Under the pieces are notes generated by a model, which did no database searches, was not told where the DNA came from, and was given only the letters and a program-made list of their open reading frames with translations. The position numbers and the translations under genes were made by a program. Shown here in pieces: positions 14,746 through 20,735 of a stretch of 20,735 bases of DNA; positions within the stretch are counted from its first letter, which is position 1, and each line of letters starts with the position of its first letter. The DNA is from an uncultured Oscillospiraceae bacterium. GTDB lineage: Bacteria; Bacillota; Clostridia; Oscillospirales; Oscillospiraceae. The DNA is taken from positions 1 through 20,735 of the forward strand of contig CAJOCV010000009.1 of assembly GCA_905233785.1 (NCBI GenBank), in the 5' to 3' direction.

Positions 14746-16662
14746 TCAAACCCAGTTGGATTTCTGGGCGTTTTTGTCCTTCTTGAGAACGTAATCGGGG
14801 TTCGGAACAGACGTCTTGCGGAACACGGCCTCGTCGGCGCACTCGCCGGAGGCGGCGCGCACCTTCGTTTCCGCGCTCATGGGCACGCGGAAGGTGAAGA
14901 CGTGCTCGCCGTGCTTCGTCTCCCGCTTGTCGCCGTTGACAAAGAGCGTGACCTCGTTCTGGTTCGAGTAGACCTTGACCTCGATCTCACTCTCGGTGCG
15001 GTCTTCAAAGCGCTTGGAGCAGATATGTACAAAGGGCTCCTGCTTGTTCCACCAGGCCTTGTAGAGATAGAAGCTGTCCTTGCGCGTTTTGCGGTCGAAG
15101 GTCACAAGCCCCTTGTGGTTCATGCCGGCCTCGCCGCCCTGATCGCGCGCGTCGGCGGCAAAGTCGAACATGTTCCAGACGTGGGTCGCCCACATCCAGG
15201 GGTGGCGCTCAAAGCAATCCAGCATGTATTCGTGGTAGATGGCCTGATACTCCTCGGTATGATCGTTGCGTTTGGGGTGGCTCGAGTGCAGGTTCGGCAT
15301 ACCCTCGCAGCCGTACTCGGAGTAGCCCAGGCAGCGGTCGGGATAGACGGTGTGGAAAAAGTCCATCCACAAATCGTTGAGGAACAGCCCCGGCACATAC
15401 CAGCCGAGATAGAGGTTCCAGCTCACGACATCCGTGATGTGGGCGACCTTGTTGAAGGGGCCGCACATCGCGTAGCAGGCCAGCGTCGTAAAGCGGCTCG
15501 GGTCCATCTTGTGGCAGAGATCGTTCAAAACGCGGTGGTTATCCAGCATATCCGCGTTGTCCTTGGTGGAAATGGTGATCTCGTTCGACACGCCCCAGCA
15601 GACGATCGAGGGGTGGTTATAGCACTGGGTGATAAGCTCCTTCATCTGGGAGATCGTGTTCTCCCTTCCGTTCGGCATATGCTCGGAGATGTAGGGGATC
15701 TCCGCCCAGACCACCATGCCGCGCTCGTCGCAGAGGTCGTAGAAATACTGATCGTGCTGGTAGTGGGCGAGACGGATGGTGTTCGCGCCCATCTCGCAGA
15801 TGATGTCCATATCCTCCCGATGCTCCGCCTTCGTGATGGCGTTGCCCAGACCCTTGCGGTCCTGGTGGCGGCTTACGCCGCGCAGGGGATACTTCTTGCC
15901 GTTTAAGTAAAAGCCGGTTTTCGCGTGATAGTGGAAATCGCGCACGCCGAAGCGGCAGGACACCTCGTCCCCGGAGGCCAGGCGCGCCACACAGGTATAG
16001 AGATAGGGGTCCTCCACGCCGTTCCAGAGACGCACATTTTCGATATAGAGGGTCTGCTCCGCGCCATCGCCCTTCGCGACCGTTTGCCCCTCCGCGTCGA
16101 GAAGCGTCACGGTGACGGGCTCGCTCGCGTTCTGGAAGGTCTTGACCTTGACCTCGCCCCTGGCGTAGCCCTCCAGAGGCTTTGCCGTGACCATCAGGCC
16201 ATAGCCGCCGAAATAGTCGAGGTCGAAGTGCTTGTCCGGCACGATCAAGAGCTCCACATCGCGGTAGATGCCGCCGTAAAAGGTGAAGTCCGCCTTCTGG
16301 GGGTAGACGCGATCGTTGGGCGCGTTCGTGACGGCGACCTTGAGCTCGTTTTTATCCCGCAGCAGCTCGGTCACATCGGCGCGGAAGGTGGAGTAGCCGC
16401 CCTCGTGCGCCATGACGCTTTGACCGTTCAAGCTGACCTCGCATTCGGAGTTGACGCCGTGAAACTGCAGATACACGCGCTCGTCCGCCTTGACGGCGGG
16501 GCGGGCGAAGGACTTTTCATAGCTGCACAGGCAGCGCTTGTAGTCGTTCCCGCCGTCCTGCCCGTCGATGTTGTTCCAGGTATGGGGGACGCTGACGGGG
16601 ATCGTTTTCCCCTCGGGACCGGTGAAGAGCCAGTCCGCGTTCAAATTGATGATCTGACGCAT
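14746..16662 (-). CDS. Cytoplasmic GH2 beta-galactosidase-like enzyme
   Basis: This 638-residue enzyme should remove terminal beta-galactosyl or similar residues inside the cell, since it lacks a signal peptide. It has the GH2 order: sugar-binding jelly-roll (about 1-140, with VSVPHTWN and FYGGIYRDVEL), an Ig-like domain (about 145-240), then the barrel. The barrel carries RGVSRHQD at 261-268, acid/base Glu361 in WGVSNEI and nucleophile Glu449 in YSEYGCEG. A short Ig-like C-terminal domain follows. I see no NxK motif near the end, which argues against a glucuronidase. The ATG at 16662 lies behind GGGAGGGAG; the alternative ATG at 16683 overlaps the upstream stop as ATGA but has a poor ribosome site. 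It is the second gene of the operon. Confidence 0.92.
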   Translation of the reverse strand: MRQIINLNADWLFTGPEGKTIPVSVPHTWNNIDGQDGGNDYKRCLCSYEKSFARPAVKADERVYLQFHGVNSECEVSLNGQSVMAHEGGYSTFRADVTELLRDKNELKVAVTNAPNDRVYPQKADFTFYGGIYRDVELLIVPDKHFDLDYFGGYGLMVTAKPLEGYARGEVKVKTFQNASEPVTVTLLDAEGQTVAKGDGAEQTLYIENVRLWNGVEDPYLYTCVARLASGDEVSCRFGVRDFHYHAKTGFYLNGKKYPLRGVSRHQDRKGLGNAITKAEHREDMDIICEMGANTIRLAHYQHDQYFYDLCDERGMVVWAEIPYISEHMPNGRENTISQMKELITQCYNHPSIVCWGVSNEITISTKDNADMLDNHRVLNDLCHKMDPSRFTTLACYAMCGPFNKVAHITDVVSWNLYLGWYVPGLFLNDLWMDFFHTVYPDRCLGYSEYGCEGMPNLHSSHPKRNDHTEEYQAIYHEYMLDCFERHPWMWATHVWNMFDFAADARDQGGEAGMNHKGLVTFDRKTRKDSFYLYKAWWNKQEPFVHICSKRFEDRTESEIEVKVYSNQNEVTLFVNGDKRETKHGEHVFTFRVPMSAETKVRAASGECADEAVFRKTSVPNPDYVLKKDKNAQKSNWV

Positions 16663-16679
16663 CCCGTCTCCCTCCCGGC

Positions 16680-17087
16680 TCATGCCTTTTTGGTCTTGCG
16701 GGCGTAGAGGGCAATCTCACCCACGACGAAAGCCAGCGCCAGCAGTACCGTAAAGGTGAGAAAGCGGGGATCGAAGCCGTGCTTTTCGTCGATGCCGACG
16801 AACACGTCCACAACGTACCAGTAGCACTTATGGACAAAGACGCAGAGCGCCACGCCCGGGGCGGCGGTGATGACCGCGGAGGCAAGGCCGTAGAACTTCA
16901 CCCCCAGCAGCGCGAAGGCGGCGACCGCGCCGCCCAGCAGCAGCGCCACGATCATCGGATCATAGCACACGCCGTTGTGGGTGCTGTCGAGACCGAAGGT
17001 GCCGTGGATGGCGACAAAGTACACGCCCGCCGCGCCCGCCAGAACGGCGGCGAGGACAGTAACAAAAAACCCAAAGCCTTTTCTCAT
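16680..17087 (-). CDS. Small four-helix membrane protein, function unknown
   Basis: This 135-residue protein is the first gene of the operon with the GH2 and the symporter. It has about four membrane segments (near 6-28, 45-65, 66-88 and 107-129), with KTKK at the C-terminus. The first loop contains DSTHNGVCYDP and the third loop a short aromatic stretch, CYWYVVDVFVGIDEKHGFDP. I do not know a named family. Similar small membrane proteins next to glycosidase genes in gut Firmicutes are something I recall but cannot verify here. AAAGGAG seven bases before the ATG sets the start; the upstream extension of the frame would cross the leader palindromes. It may help anchor or organise the glycosidase system, but that is only an inference from position. 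Confidence 0.75.
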   Translation of the reverse strand: MRKGFGFFVTVLAAVLAGAAGVYFVAIHGTFGLDSTHNGVCYDPMIVALLLGGAVAAFALLGVKFYGLASAVITAAPGVALCVFVHKCYWYVVDVFVGIDEKHGFDPRFLTFTVLLALAFVVGEIALYARKTKKA

Positions 17088-17129
17088 AAAAAAGCTCCTT
17101 TCAGAAATACTGGGCATCGGCATCCTTTC

Positions 17130-17157
17130 TTGCGCGCAAACCGCACTTTGCGCGCAA
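17130..17157. promoter_or_regulatory. Tandem TTGCGCGCAA palindromes
   Basis: The perfect 10-bp palindrome TTGCGCGCAA occurs at 17130-17139 and again at 17148-17157, centre to centre 18 bp. Together they also form one 11-bp stem (TTGCGCGCAAA with TTTGCGCGCAA, loop CCGCAC). They lie between the promoter and the ribosome site of the small membrane protein gene, where a repressor could block transcription. No T-run follows, so this is not a terminator. Confidence 0.6.
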
Positions 17158-17193
17158 AAAGCTCCAGAGCGCCCTCTCTCTGATCCACCTGGA

Positions 17194-17222
17194 ATTATGC
17201 CACAAAGCGAGCTGCGCGACAA
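17194..17222 (-). promoter_or_regulatory. Promoter of the GH2-symporter operon
   Basis: On the minus strand TTGTCG (17222-17217) is followed by 17 bases and CATAAT (17199-17194). Four of six bases match the -35 consensus and five of six the -10. The predicted leader is about 100 bases and contains the TTGCGCGCAA pair. Confidence 0.7.
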
Positions 17223-17391
17223 TAAATTTTTGCGCCGGGACACGGGGGAAGACTCACGATCACGATATTATTTTGTCGTGAACGGAAGAAAAACGGGTTT
17301 AGCGCCGTAAAATCATCGCGAACAGATGCTTTGAACAAATACGGACGCATAAACGGAAAGCACGACAAAGGGCTGTTTTTTCCGCTTGTTC

Positions 17392-17401
17392 TATTATAAA
17401 A
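17392..17401 (+). promoter_or_regulatory. Candidate -10 element for the permuted GH3
   Basis: TATTATAAAA is the clearest AT-rich -10-like block before the plus-strand GH3. No good -35 hexamer lies 16-18 bases upstream, so this promoter, if real, probably needs an activator or uses another sigma factor. It would give a leader of about 140 bases. Confidence 0.35.
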
Positions 17402-17431
17402 TGTCGGCATCACACTGCTCTCTTTTCGCCC

Positions 17432-17479
17432 GCGGCCGCGGCATCCGGCCGGCAAGACGGAGAGGGGAGCCGCGGCCGC
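17432..17479 (+). other. GC-rich leader hairpin
   Basis: GCGGCCGCGGC (17432-17442) pairs exactly with GCCGCGGCCGC (17469-17479) across a 26-base loop that contains its own CCGGCCGG palindrome. It lies in the predicted leader, about 50 bases before the ribosome site. No known riboswitch or T-box is recognised. A later short CCGT/ACGG stem (about 17493-17506) is followed by a T-rich stretch and could form a weak attenuator. Confidence 0.45.
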
Positions 17480-17545
17480 CGCCGCAAGGGCTGCCGTACC
17501 CCAACGGATTCTTTATTTATTTTCTGGAAAGGAGTTTCTTTCTTG

Positions 17546-20461
17546 ATGAAAGCTTCAACAAAGAGAAACCTGGAAAAGGTTTTCCTGAATGTCACCGCCG
17601 CGCTGCTGGCGCTCGTGTTTACGGGCAATGTCATCGCCGGCGAGAACGCGGGTCAGATCAACCAGGCGCTGGGCACGAAGACCAGCATGACCGTCTCCAC
17701 CGCGGCCGAGGGGGAGGACGAGGGCTACGCCCGCTACTTTGACAGCAAGTTCAGCTCCATTGCCGAGCTCAAGGCCGCCGGCGAGGCCAAGGTGCGCGAG
17801 GTGGAGGGCGAGGGCATCGTTCTTTTAAAGAATGAGGGCAATGCGCTCCCGCTTCCCGAGGGCGGCAAGGTCTCCCTGATCGGCGTGACCGTGATGGATC
17901 CCGTCTATGGCGGCACCGGCTCCGGCGCGGTGGACGCGAACGGCGCGCCCAACTACTACGACGTGCTGACTGGCGCGGGCTATGACGTGGTGGACAAGCC
18001 GCTGCTGGACTACTATGTGGAGAACGAGGCGCGGCGCAACGCCCACGAGATCGGTGAGGTGCGCTGGAAGAAGGTCAGCAAGAATAACGACGATACCATC
18101 GGCCAGGGCGAGGATCTGATCTTCGTGGTCGGCCGCGTGGGCGGTGAGGGCGACGACGTGACCGCCGAGAAGGAGGACGCGCTCGACGGCGATTACCTCA
18201 CGCTCAACGAGGATGAGCTCTCCATCCTCGAAGGCATGAAGGAGCTCAAGGACGAGGGCGACGTGCGCTCCATCACCGTCATCCTCAACAGCGCAAATCC
18301 CATCTCCACCGGCTTCCTCTTTGACGAGGACTACGGCGTGGACGCGGCGCTGTGGGTCGGCTCCGTGGGACAGACGGGTCTCTACGCCGTGGGCGACGTG
18401 CTCTCCGGCGCGGTGAACCCCTCCGGCTCCCTGCCCGACACCTGGTGGATGGACAACCAGCTCGACCCGGTGATGAACAACTTCGGCGCCTACACCTATG
18501 ACGGCGCGAACGACTACGGCTTCTCCGGCGCCTACTCCAAGTACGTTGTATGCCAGGAGGGCGTCTACCTCGGCTACAAGTACGCCGAGACCCGCTATGA
18601 GGACGTGGTCATGGGTACGCCCAAGGCCGGAAAGTTTGATTACGGCAAGGTCGTGTCCTACCCCTTCGGCTACGGCCTGAGCTACTCCGATTTTGACTTC
18701 TCCGAGCTCGCGGTCGAAAAGTCCGGCGAGGGTCAGGAGACGGTCTACACGCTCAGTGTGAAGGTCACGAACACCGGCGATGCCGCCGGCAAGAAGACCG
18801 TGCAGATCTACGCGCAAAAGCCCTACACCGAATACGACAAGCAGAACCAGATCGAAAAGCCCGCGGTGGAGCTGGTCGGCTACGGCAAGACCCAGATCCT
18901 CGAGCCGGGCAAGAGCGAAACGGTCACCGTCGCTGTGCCGGAATATTATCTCACGAGCTTTGACACCTTCGGCACCGGCGCTTACATCCTCGAGGACGGC
19001 ACCTACTACCTGACCGCCGCCGAGAACGCCCACGACGCCGTGAACAACATCCTCGCCGCGAAGGAATTTGAGGTGGAGGGGAATGCCGAGCTGGTCTACG
19101 GCTTTGAGCAGAGCTTCGACGCTGACACCTACGCCGTCTCCTACGGCACGGGCGCGGCTGTCACGCCGCTGTTTGCCGACGCGGACATGAACCGCTACGA
19201 GGGACGCGGCGACAACAGCATCACCTACTACTCCCGCAGCGACTGGGAGGGCACCGTCACCGCCGGCGCGGTGAAGCTCAGCATGACCGAGCAGATGGCC
19301 GCCGACGTGGTGCTTGACGACAACGACCTGCCCGACGCGACGGGCGTGGAATTCCCCGCGATGGGCGTGAACGCCGATCTGCAGCTTGTAAACATGATGG
19401 ACTATGCGTATGACGATCCCATGTGGGATACCTTCCTCGATCAGCTCAGCTACGCCGATCTGAGCACCATCACCCTCAACGGACTGCGTGAGACCGCAGG
19501 CGTCAGCTCCGTCGGAAAGCCCGGCACCATCGACCACAACGGCCCCTCAGGCGTGACGCAGAAGTACTCCATCGGCGCAAACGGCTACGCGACCGTGGAG
19601 AATGACCCCGACAAGGAGCTCAAGGGCACCTGCTACCCCTGCAACGGCATCATCGCCGCCACCTTCAATGACCGCCTTGCCGAAGAGGTGGGCGAGCTGA
19701 TCGGTGAGGACGCCATGTGGGCGGGCTACGCCGGGCTCTACGGCACGGGTCTGAACATCCACCGCTCCCCCTATGCCGGGCGCGTGTTCGAGTACTACTC
19801 CGAGGACGGGATGCTTACCGGCCTCATCGACACCGCCGAGACCCGCGGCATTCAGTCCCGCGGCGTGTACGTTTACAACAAGCACTTCGTTATGAACGAC
19901 CAGGAGAATAACCGCGCCGGCATTGGCACCTGGGTCACCGAGCAGGCGCTGCGGGAAATCTACCTGCGCGCGTTCGAGCTGCCCATCGTGAACGCGGACG
20001 CCAAGTGCGTCATGACCGGCTACAACCGCCTGGGCGTGAACTGGTGCGGCGCGTACAGCGAACTGCTGCTCGACTGGCTGCGCGGTGAGGCGGGCATGGA
20101 GGGCTTTGCCGTCAGCGATATGTACGACAGCTCCTACATGGTTCCCGTGCATGAGATCGTCGCCGGCAACGACATTCCCGACGGCGAGCTGGACGCTTCC
20201 TCTCTCGCGCCCTACGCCCCCAACGGCTCCAAGCCCAACGCCGCCGTCGCGCAGGCGATGCGCGCCTCCGCCAAGCGCGTGATGTACACCGTGCTGCACT
20301 CCCGCGGCATGGACGGCATCAGCGCCAATACCAAGGTCGTCTCCGTCACACCCTGGTGGCAGACCACGCTGAACGCGGCGCAGTGGTCGCTGCTGGCGCT
20401 CACGGTCTTTGCCGCGGCGCTCCTGCTGCTGGATATTTATAAGGAGCATAAGAAGAAGTGA
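17546..20461 (+). CDS. Membrane-anchored, circularly permuted GH3 beta-glucosidase
   Basis: This 971-residue enzyme should act on beta-glucosides at the outer face of the membrane. The domain order is reversed relative to normal GH3. After an N-terminal hydrophobic segment (about 12-31) comes the second GH3 domain (about 85-330, starting GIVLLKNEGNALPLP; Glu201 in GGEGDD may be the acid/base). A GYGLSYSDF junction leads to an FnIII-like domain (about 385-465), then a linker, then the catalytic barrel (about 630-920). The barrel has DHNGPSGV, KHFVMNDQE at 779-787 and nucleophile Asp858 in FAVSDMYD. A C-terminal membrane helix (about 945-963) ends in EHKKK. GAAAGGAG precedes the ATG by 11 bases; an in-frame TTG one codon earlier has better spacing. 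Permuted GH3s are known from Ruminococcus albus and Butyrivibrio fibrisolvens. It is divergent from the GH2-symporter operon. Confidence 0.92.
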   Translation: MKASTKRNLEKVFLNVTAALLALVFTGNVIAGENAGQINQALGTKTSMTVSTAAEGEDEGYARYFDSKFSSIAELKAAGEAKVREVEGEGIVLLKNEGNALPLPEGGKVSLIGVTVMDPVYGGTGSGAVDANGAPNYYDVLTGAGYDVVDKPLLDYYVENEARRNAHEIGEVRWKKVSKNNDDTIGQGEDLIFVVGRVGGEGDDVTAEKEDALDGDYLTLNEDELSILEGMKELKDEGDVRSITVILNSANPISTGFLFDEDYGVDAALWVGSVGQTGLYAVGDVLSGAVNPSGSLPDTWWMDNQLDPVMNNFGAYTYDGANDYGFSGAYSKYVVCQEGVYLGYKYAETRYEDVVMGTPKAGKFDYGKVVSYPFGYGLSYSDFDFSELAVEKSGEGQETVYTLSVKVTNTGDAAGKKTVQIYAQKPYTEYDKQNQIEKPAVELVGYGKTQILEPGKSETVTVAVPEYYLTSFDTFGTGAYILEDGTYYLTAAENAHDAVNNILAAKEFEVEGNAELVYGFEQSFDADTYAVSYGTGAAVTPLFADADMNRYEGRGDNSITYYSRSDWEGTVTAGAVKLSMTEQMAADVVLDDNDLPDATGVEFPAMGVNADLQLVNMMDYAYDDPMWDTFLDQLSYADLSTITLNGLRETAGVSSVGKPGTIDHNGPSGVTQKYSIGANGYATVENDPDKELKGTCYPCNGIIAATFNDRLAEEVGELIGEDAMWAGYAGLYGTGLNIHRSPYAGRVFEYYSEDGMLTGLIDTAETRGIQSRGVYVYNKHFVMNDQENNRAGIGTWVTEQALREIYLRAFELPIVNADAKCVMTGYNRLGVNWCGAYSELLLDWLRGEAGMEGFAVSDMYDSSYMVPVHEIVAGNDIPDGELDASSLAPYAPNGSKPNAAVAQAMRASAKRVMYTVLHSRGMDGISANTKVVSVTPWWQTTLNAAQWSLLALTVFAAALLLLDIYKEHKKK

Positions 20462-20485
20462 CGATTCATACCCCCGAATCGTCAC
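20458..20485 (+). other. Hairpin overlapping the GH3 stop codon
   Basis: GTGACGATTC (20458-20467), which includes the TGA stop, pairs exactly with GAATCGTCAC (20476-20485). A-rich sequence follows, not T, so it is more likely a 3'-end stabilising stem than a terminator. Confidence 0.5.
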
Positions 20486-20522
20486 AGAAAAAATAGGATC
20501 GCCTCGCCTTAGGGCAAAAGCA

Positions 20523-20569
20523 GAAGGGGCTGTGAAGAAACGAAGTTTTTTCACAGCCCCTTCTTTTTT
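20523..20569 (+). terminator. Terminator of the permuted GH3 (GGGGCTGTGAA type)
   Basis: GAAGGGGCTGTGAA (20523-20536) pairs with TTCACAGCCCCTTC (20550-20563), a 14-bp stem, followed by TTTTTT (20564-20569). The minus strand also has runs of T near it, so it may work both ways. Confidence 0.85.
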
Positions 20570-20593
20570 CAGGGACTTTTTTCACAGCCCCTT
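20546..20593. repeat. Direct repeat of a terminator arm
   Basis: The 17-base stretch of six T, CACAGCCCC and TT occurs at 20546-20562 and again at 20577-20593, 31 bases apart. The second copy has no private left arm, so it may compete for the same partner at 20523-20536 or be a leftover of a second hairpin. Confidence 0.65.
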
Positions 20594-20596
20594 TTG

Positions 20597-20619
20597 TGGC
20601 GGAGATGGAGAGATTCGAA
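20597..20619 (-). other. 3' end of a tRNA-Ser-like gene (possible att site)
   Basis: On the minus strand this reads as TTCGAAT (T-loop), CTCTC (T-stem 3' strand), CATCTCC (acceptor 3' strand), G and CCA, the standard end of a tRNA with G73, as in tRNA-Ser. The partner strands are missing: no GAGAG precedes the T-loop (AAAAT is there instead) and no GGAGATG is found within the next 115 bases. So it is a fragment, not a tRNA gene. Sequence on the CCA side runs directly into the GGGGCTGTGAA hairpins, and AT-rich sequence begins on the other side. This is what one attachment site of an element integrated in a tRNA-Ser would look like. Confidence 0.5.
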
Positions 20620-20672
20620 ATTTTAATTGTCTAAAACGTATCTATTCAGTCTACCCGGAGTACGGGGGGAGT

Positions 20673-20717
20673 TCAGAGGGGGAACGCCTCTGATTTTTCG
20701 CCTCGCAAGGCGAAAAA
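20673..20717 (+). terminator. Two small hairpins at the window edge
   Basis: TCAGAGG (20673-20679) pairs with CCTCTGA (20687-20693) and is followed by five T, a weak plus-strand terminator. It runs directly into a second perfect stem, TTTTTCGCCT (20694-20703) with AGGCGAAAAA (20708-20717). No gene is seen between 20620 and the end. Confidence 0.45.
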
Positions 20718-20735
20718 CAAATGGGAATCCGTTTT

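Larger units (their letters stand above)
17088..17545. promoter_or_regulatory. Divergent regulatory region
   Basis: These 458 bases separate the leftward GH2 operon from the rightward GH3. They hold the minus-strand promoter (17194-17222) with its leader palindromes (17130-17157), an inverted TTTGTCGTG pair (17272-17280 and 17361-17369), an AT-rich plus-strand -10 candidate (17392-17401), and a GC-rich leader hairpin (17432-17479). The middle, 17225-17400, is much more AT-rich than the genes. No small gene with a ribosome site is seen. Confidence 0.7.

Noticed and set aside
16663..16683. Upstream ATG of the GH2 gene (ATGA overlap with the previous gene)
   Set aside because: It is possible through coupled translation, but the ATG at 16662 has a strong GGGAGGGAG site and gives a normal GH2 N-terminus; the extra seven residues resemble a translated ribosome site.
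20597..20690. Complete tRNA-Ser on the minus strand
   Set aside because: Only the T-loop, 3' strands and CCA are present. The matching T-stem 5' strand and acceptor 5' strand are not found, so no cloverleaf forms.

Overview
The window looks like part of a GC-rich gut Clostridia chromosome, most likely the Oscillospiraceae/Ruminococcaceae group. This is an inference from several things seen together: strong AGGAGG-type ribosome sites, sigma-A-like promoters, Gram-positive signal peptides, a LytTR/GHKL two-component pair, a GPH sugar symporter, a domain-swapped GH3 of the kind known from Ruminococcus and Butyrivibrio, and intergenic hairpin repeats. Nothing here identifies a species. Eleven protein genes are supported. 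Ten lie on the minus strand and one, the large GH3, on the plus strand.

Layout. 1-302: gene-free, with a perfect 18-bp inverted repeat, a repeat hairpin and two terminator hairpins. 303-2672 (-): secreted GH3 beta-glucosidase with normal domain order. 2935-4961 (-): LytTR response regulator and GHKL sensor kinase overlapping by 4 nt, with a clear promoter upstream and a terminator downstream. 5311-6729 (-): CbbX/SpoVK-type AAA+ ATPase with a TerB-like N-terminal part. 6730-7305: gene-free repeat mosaic. 7306-12114 (-): apparent operon glgB - GH13 amylase/pullulanase - regulator with a degenerate receiver and an OmpR/SARP-type DNA-binding domain. 12285-17087 (-): apparent operon of a small membrane protein, a cytoplasmic GH2 beta-galactosidase, a GPH-family cation:sugar symporter and a secreted acidic protein. 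17088-17545: divergent regulatory region. 17546-20461 (+): membrane-anchored, circularly permuted GH3. 20462-20735: terminators and what looks like the 3' end of a tRNA-Ser, a possible integration site.

How the genes may work together (inference): the membrane-anchored GH3 trims beta-linked oligosaccharides outside the cell, the GPH symporter imports the products, and the cytoplasmic GH2 hydrolyses them. The divergent arrangement would allow shared control. The glgB-GH13 operon handles storage or use of alpha-glucan and carries its own unusual regulator. The two-component pair and the AAA+ gene have no obvious partner in the window.

The most interesting points are the permuted, doubly anchored GH3; tandem TTGCGCGCAA palindromes in the leader of the GH2 operon; the regulator with Glu in place of the phospho-accepting Asp; repeat hairpins whose stems differ in sequence but stay paired; and the truncated tRNA-Ser end next to its apparent native terminators at the right edge.
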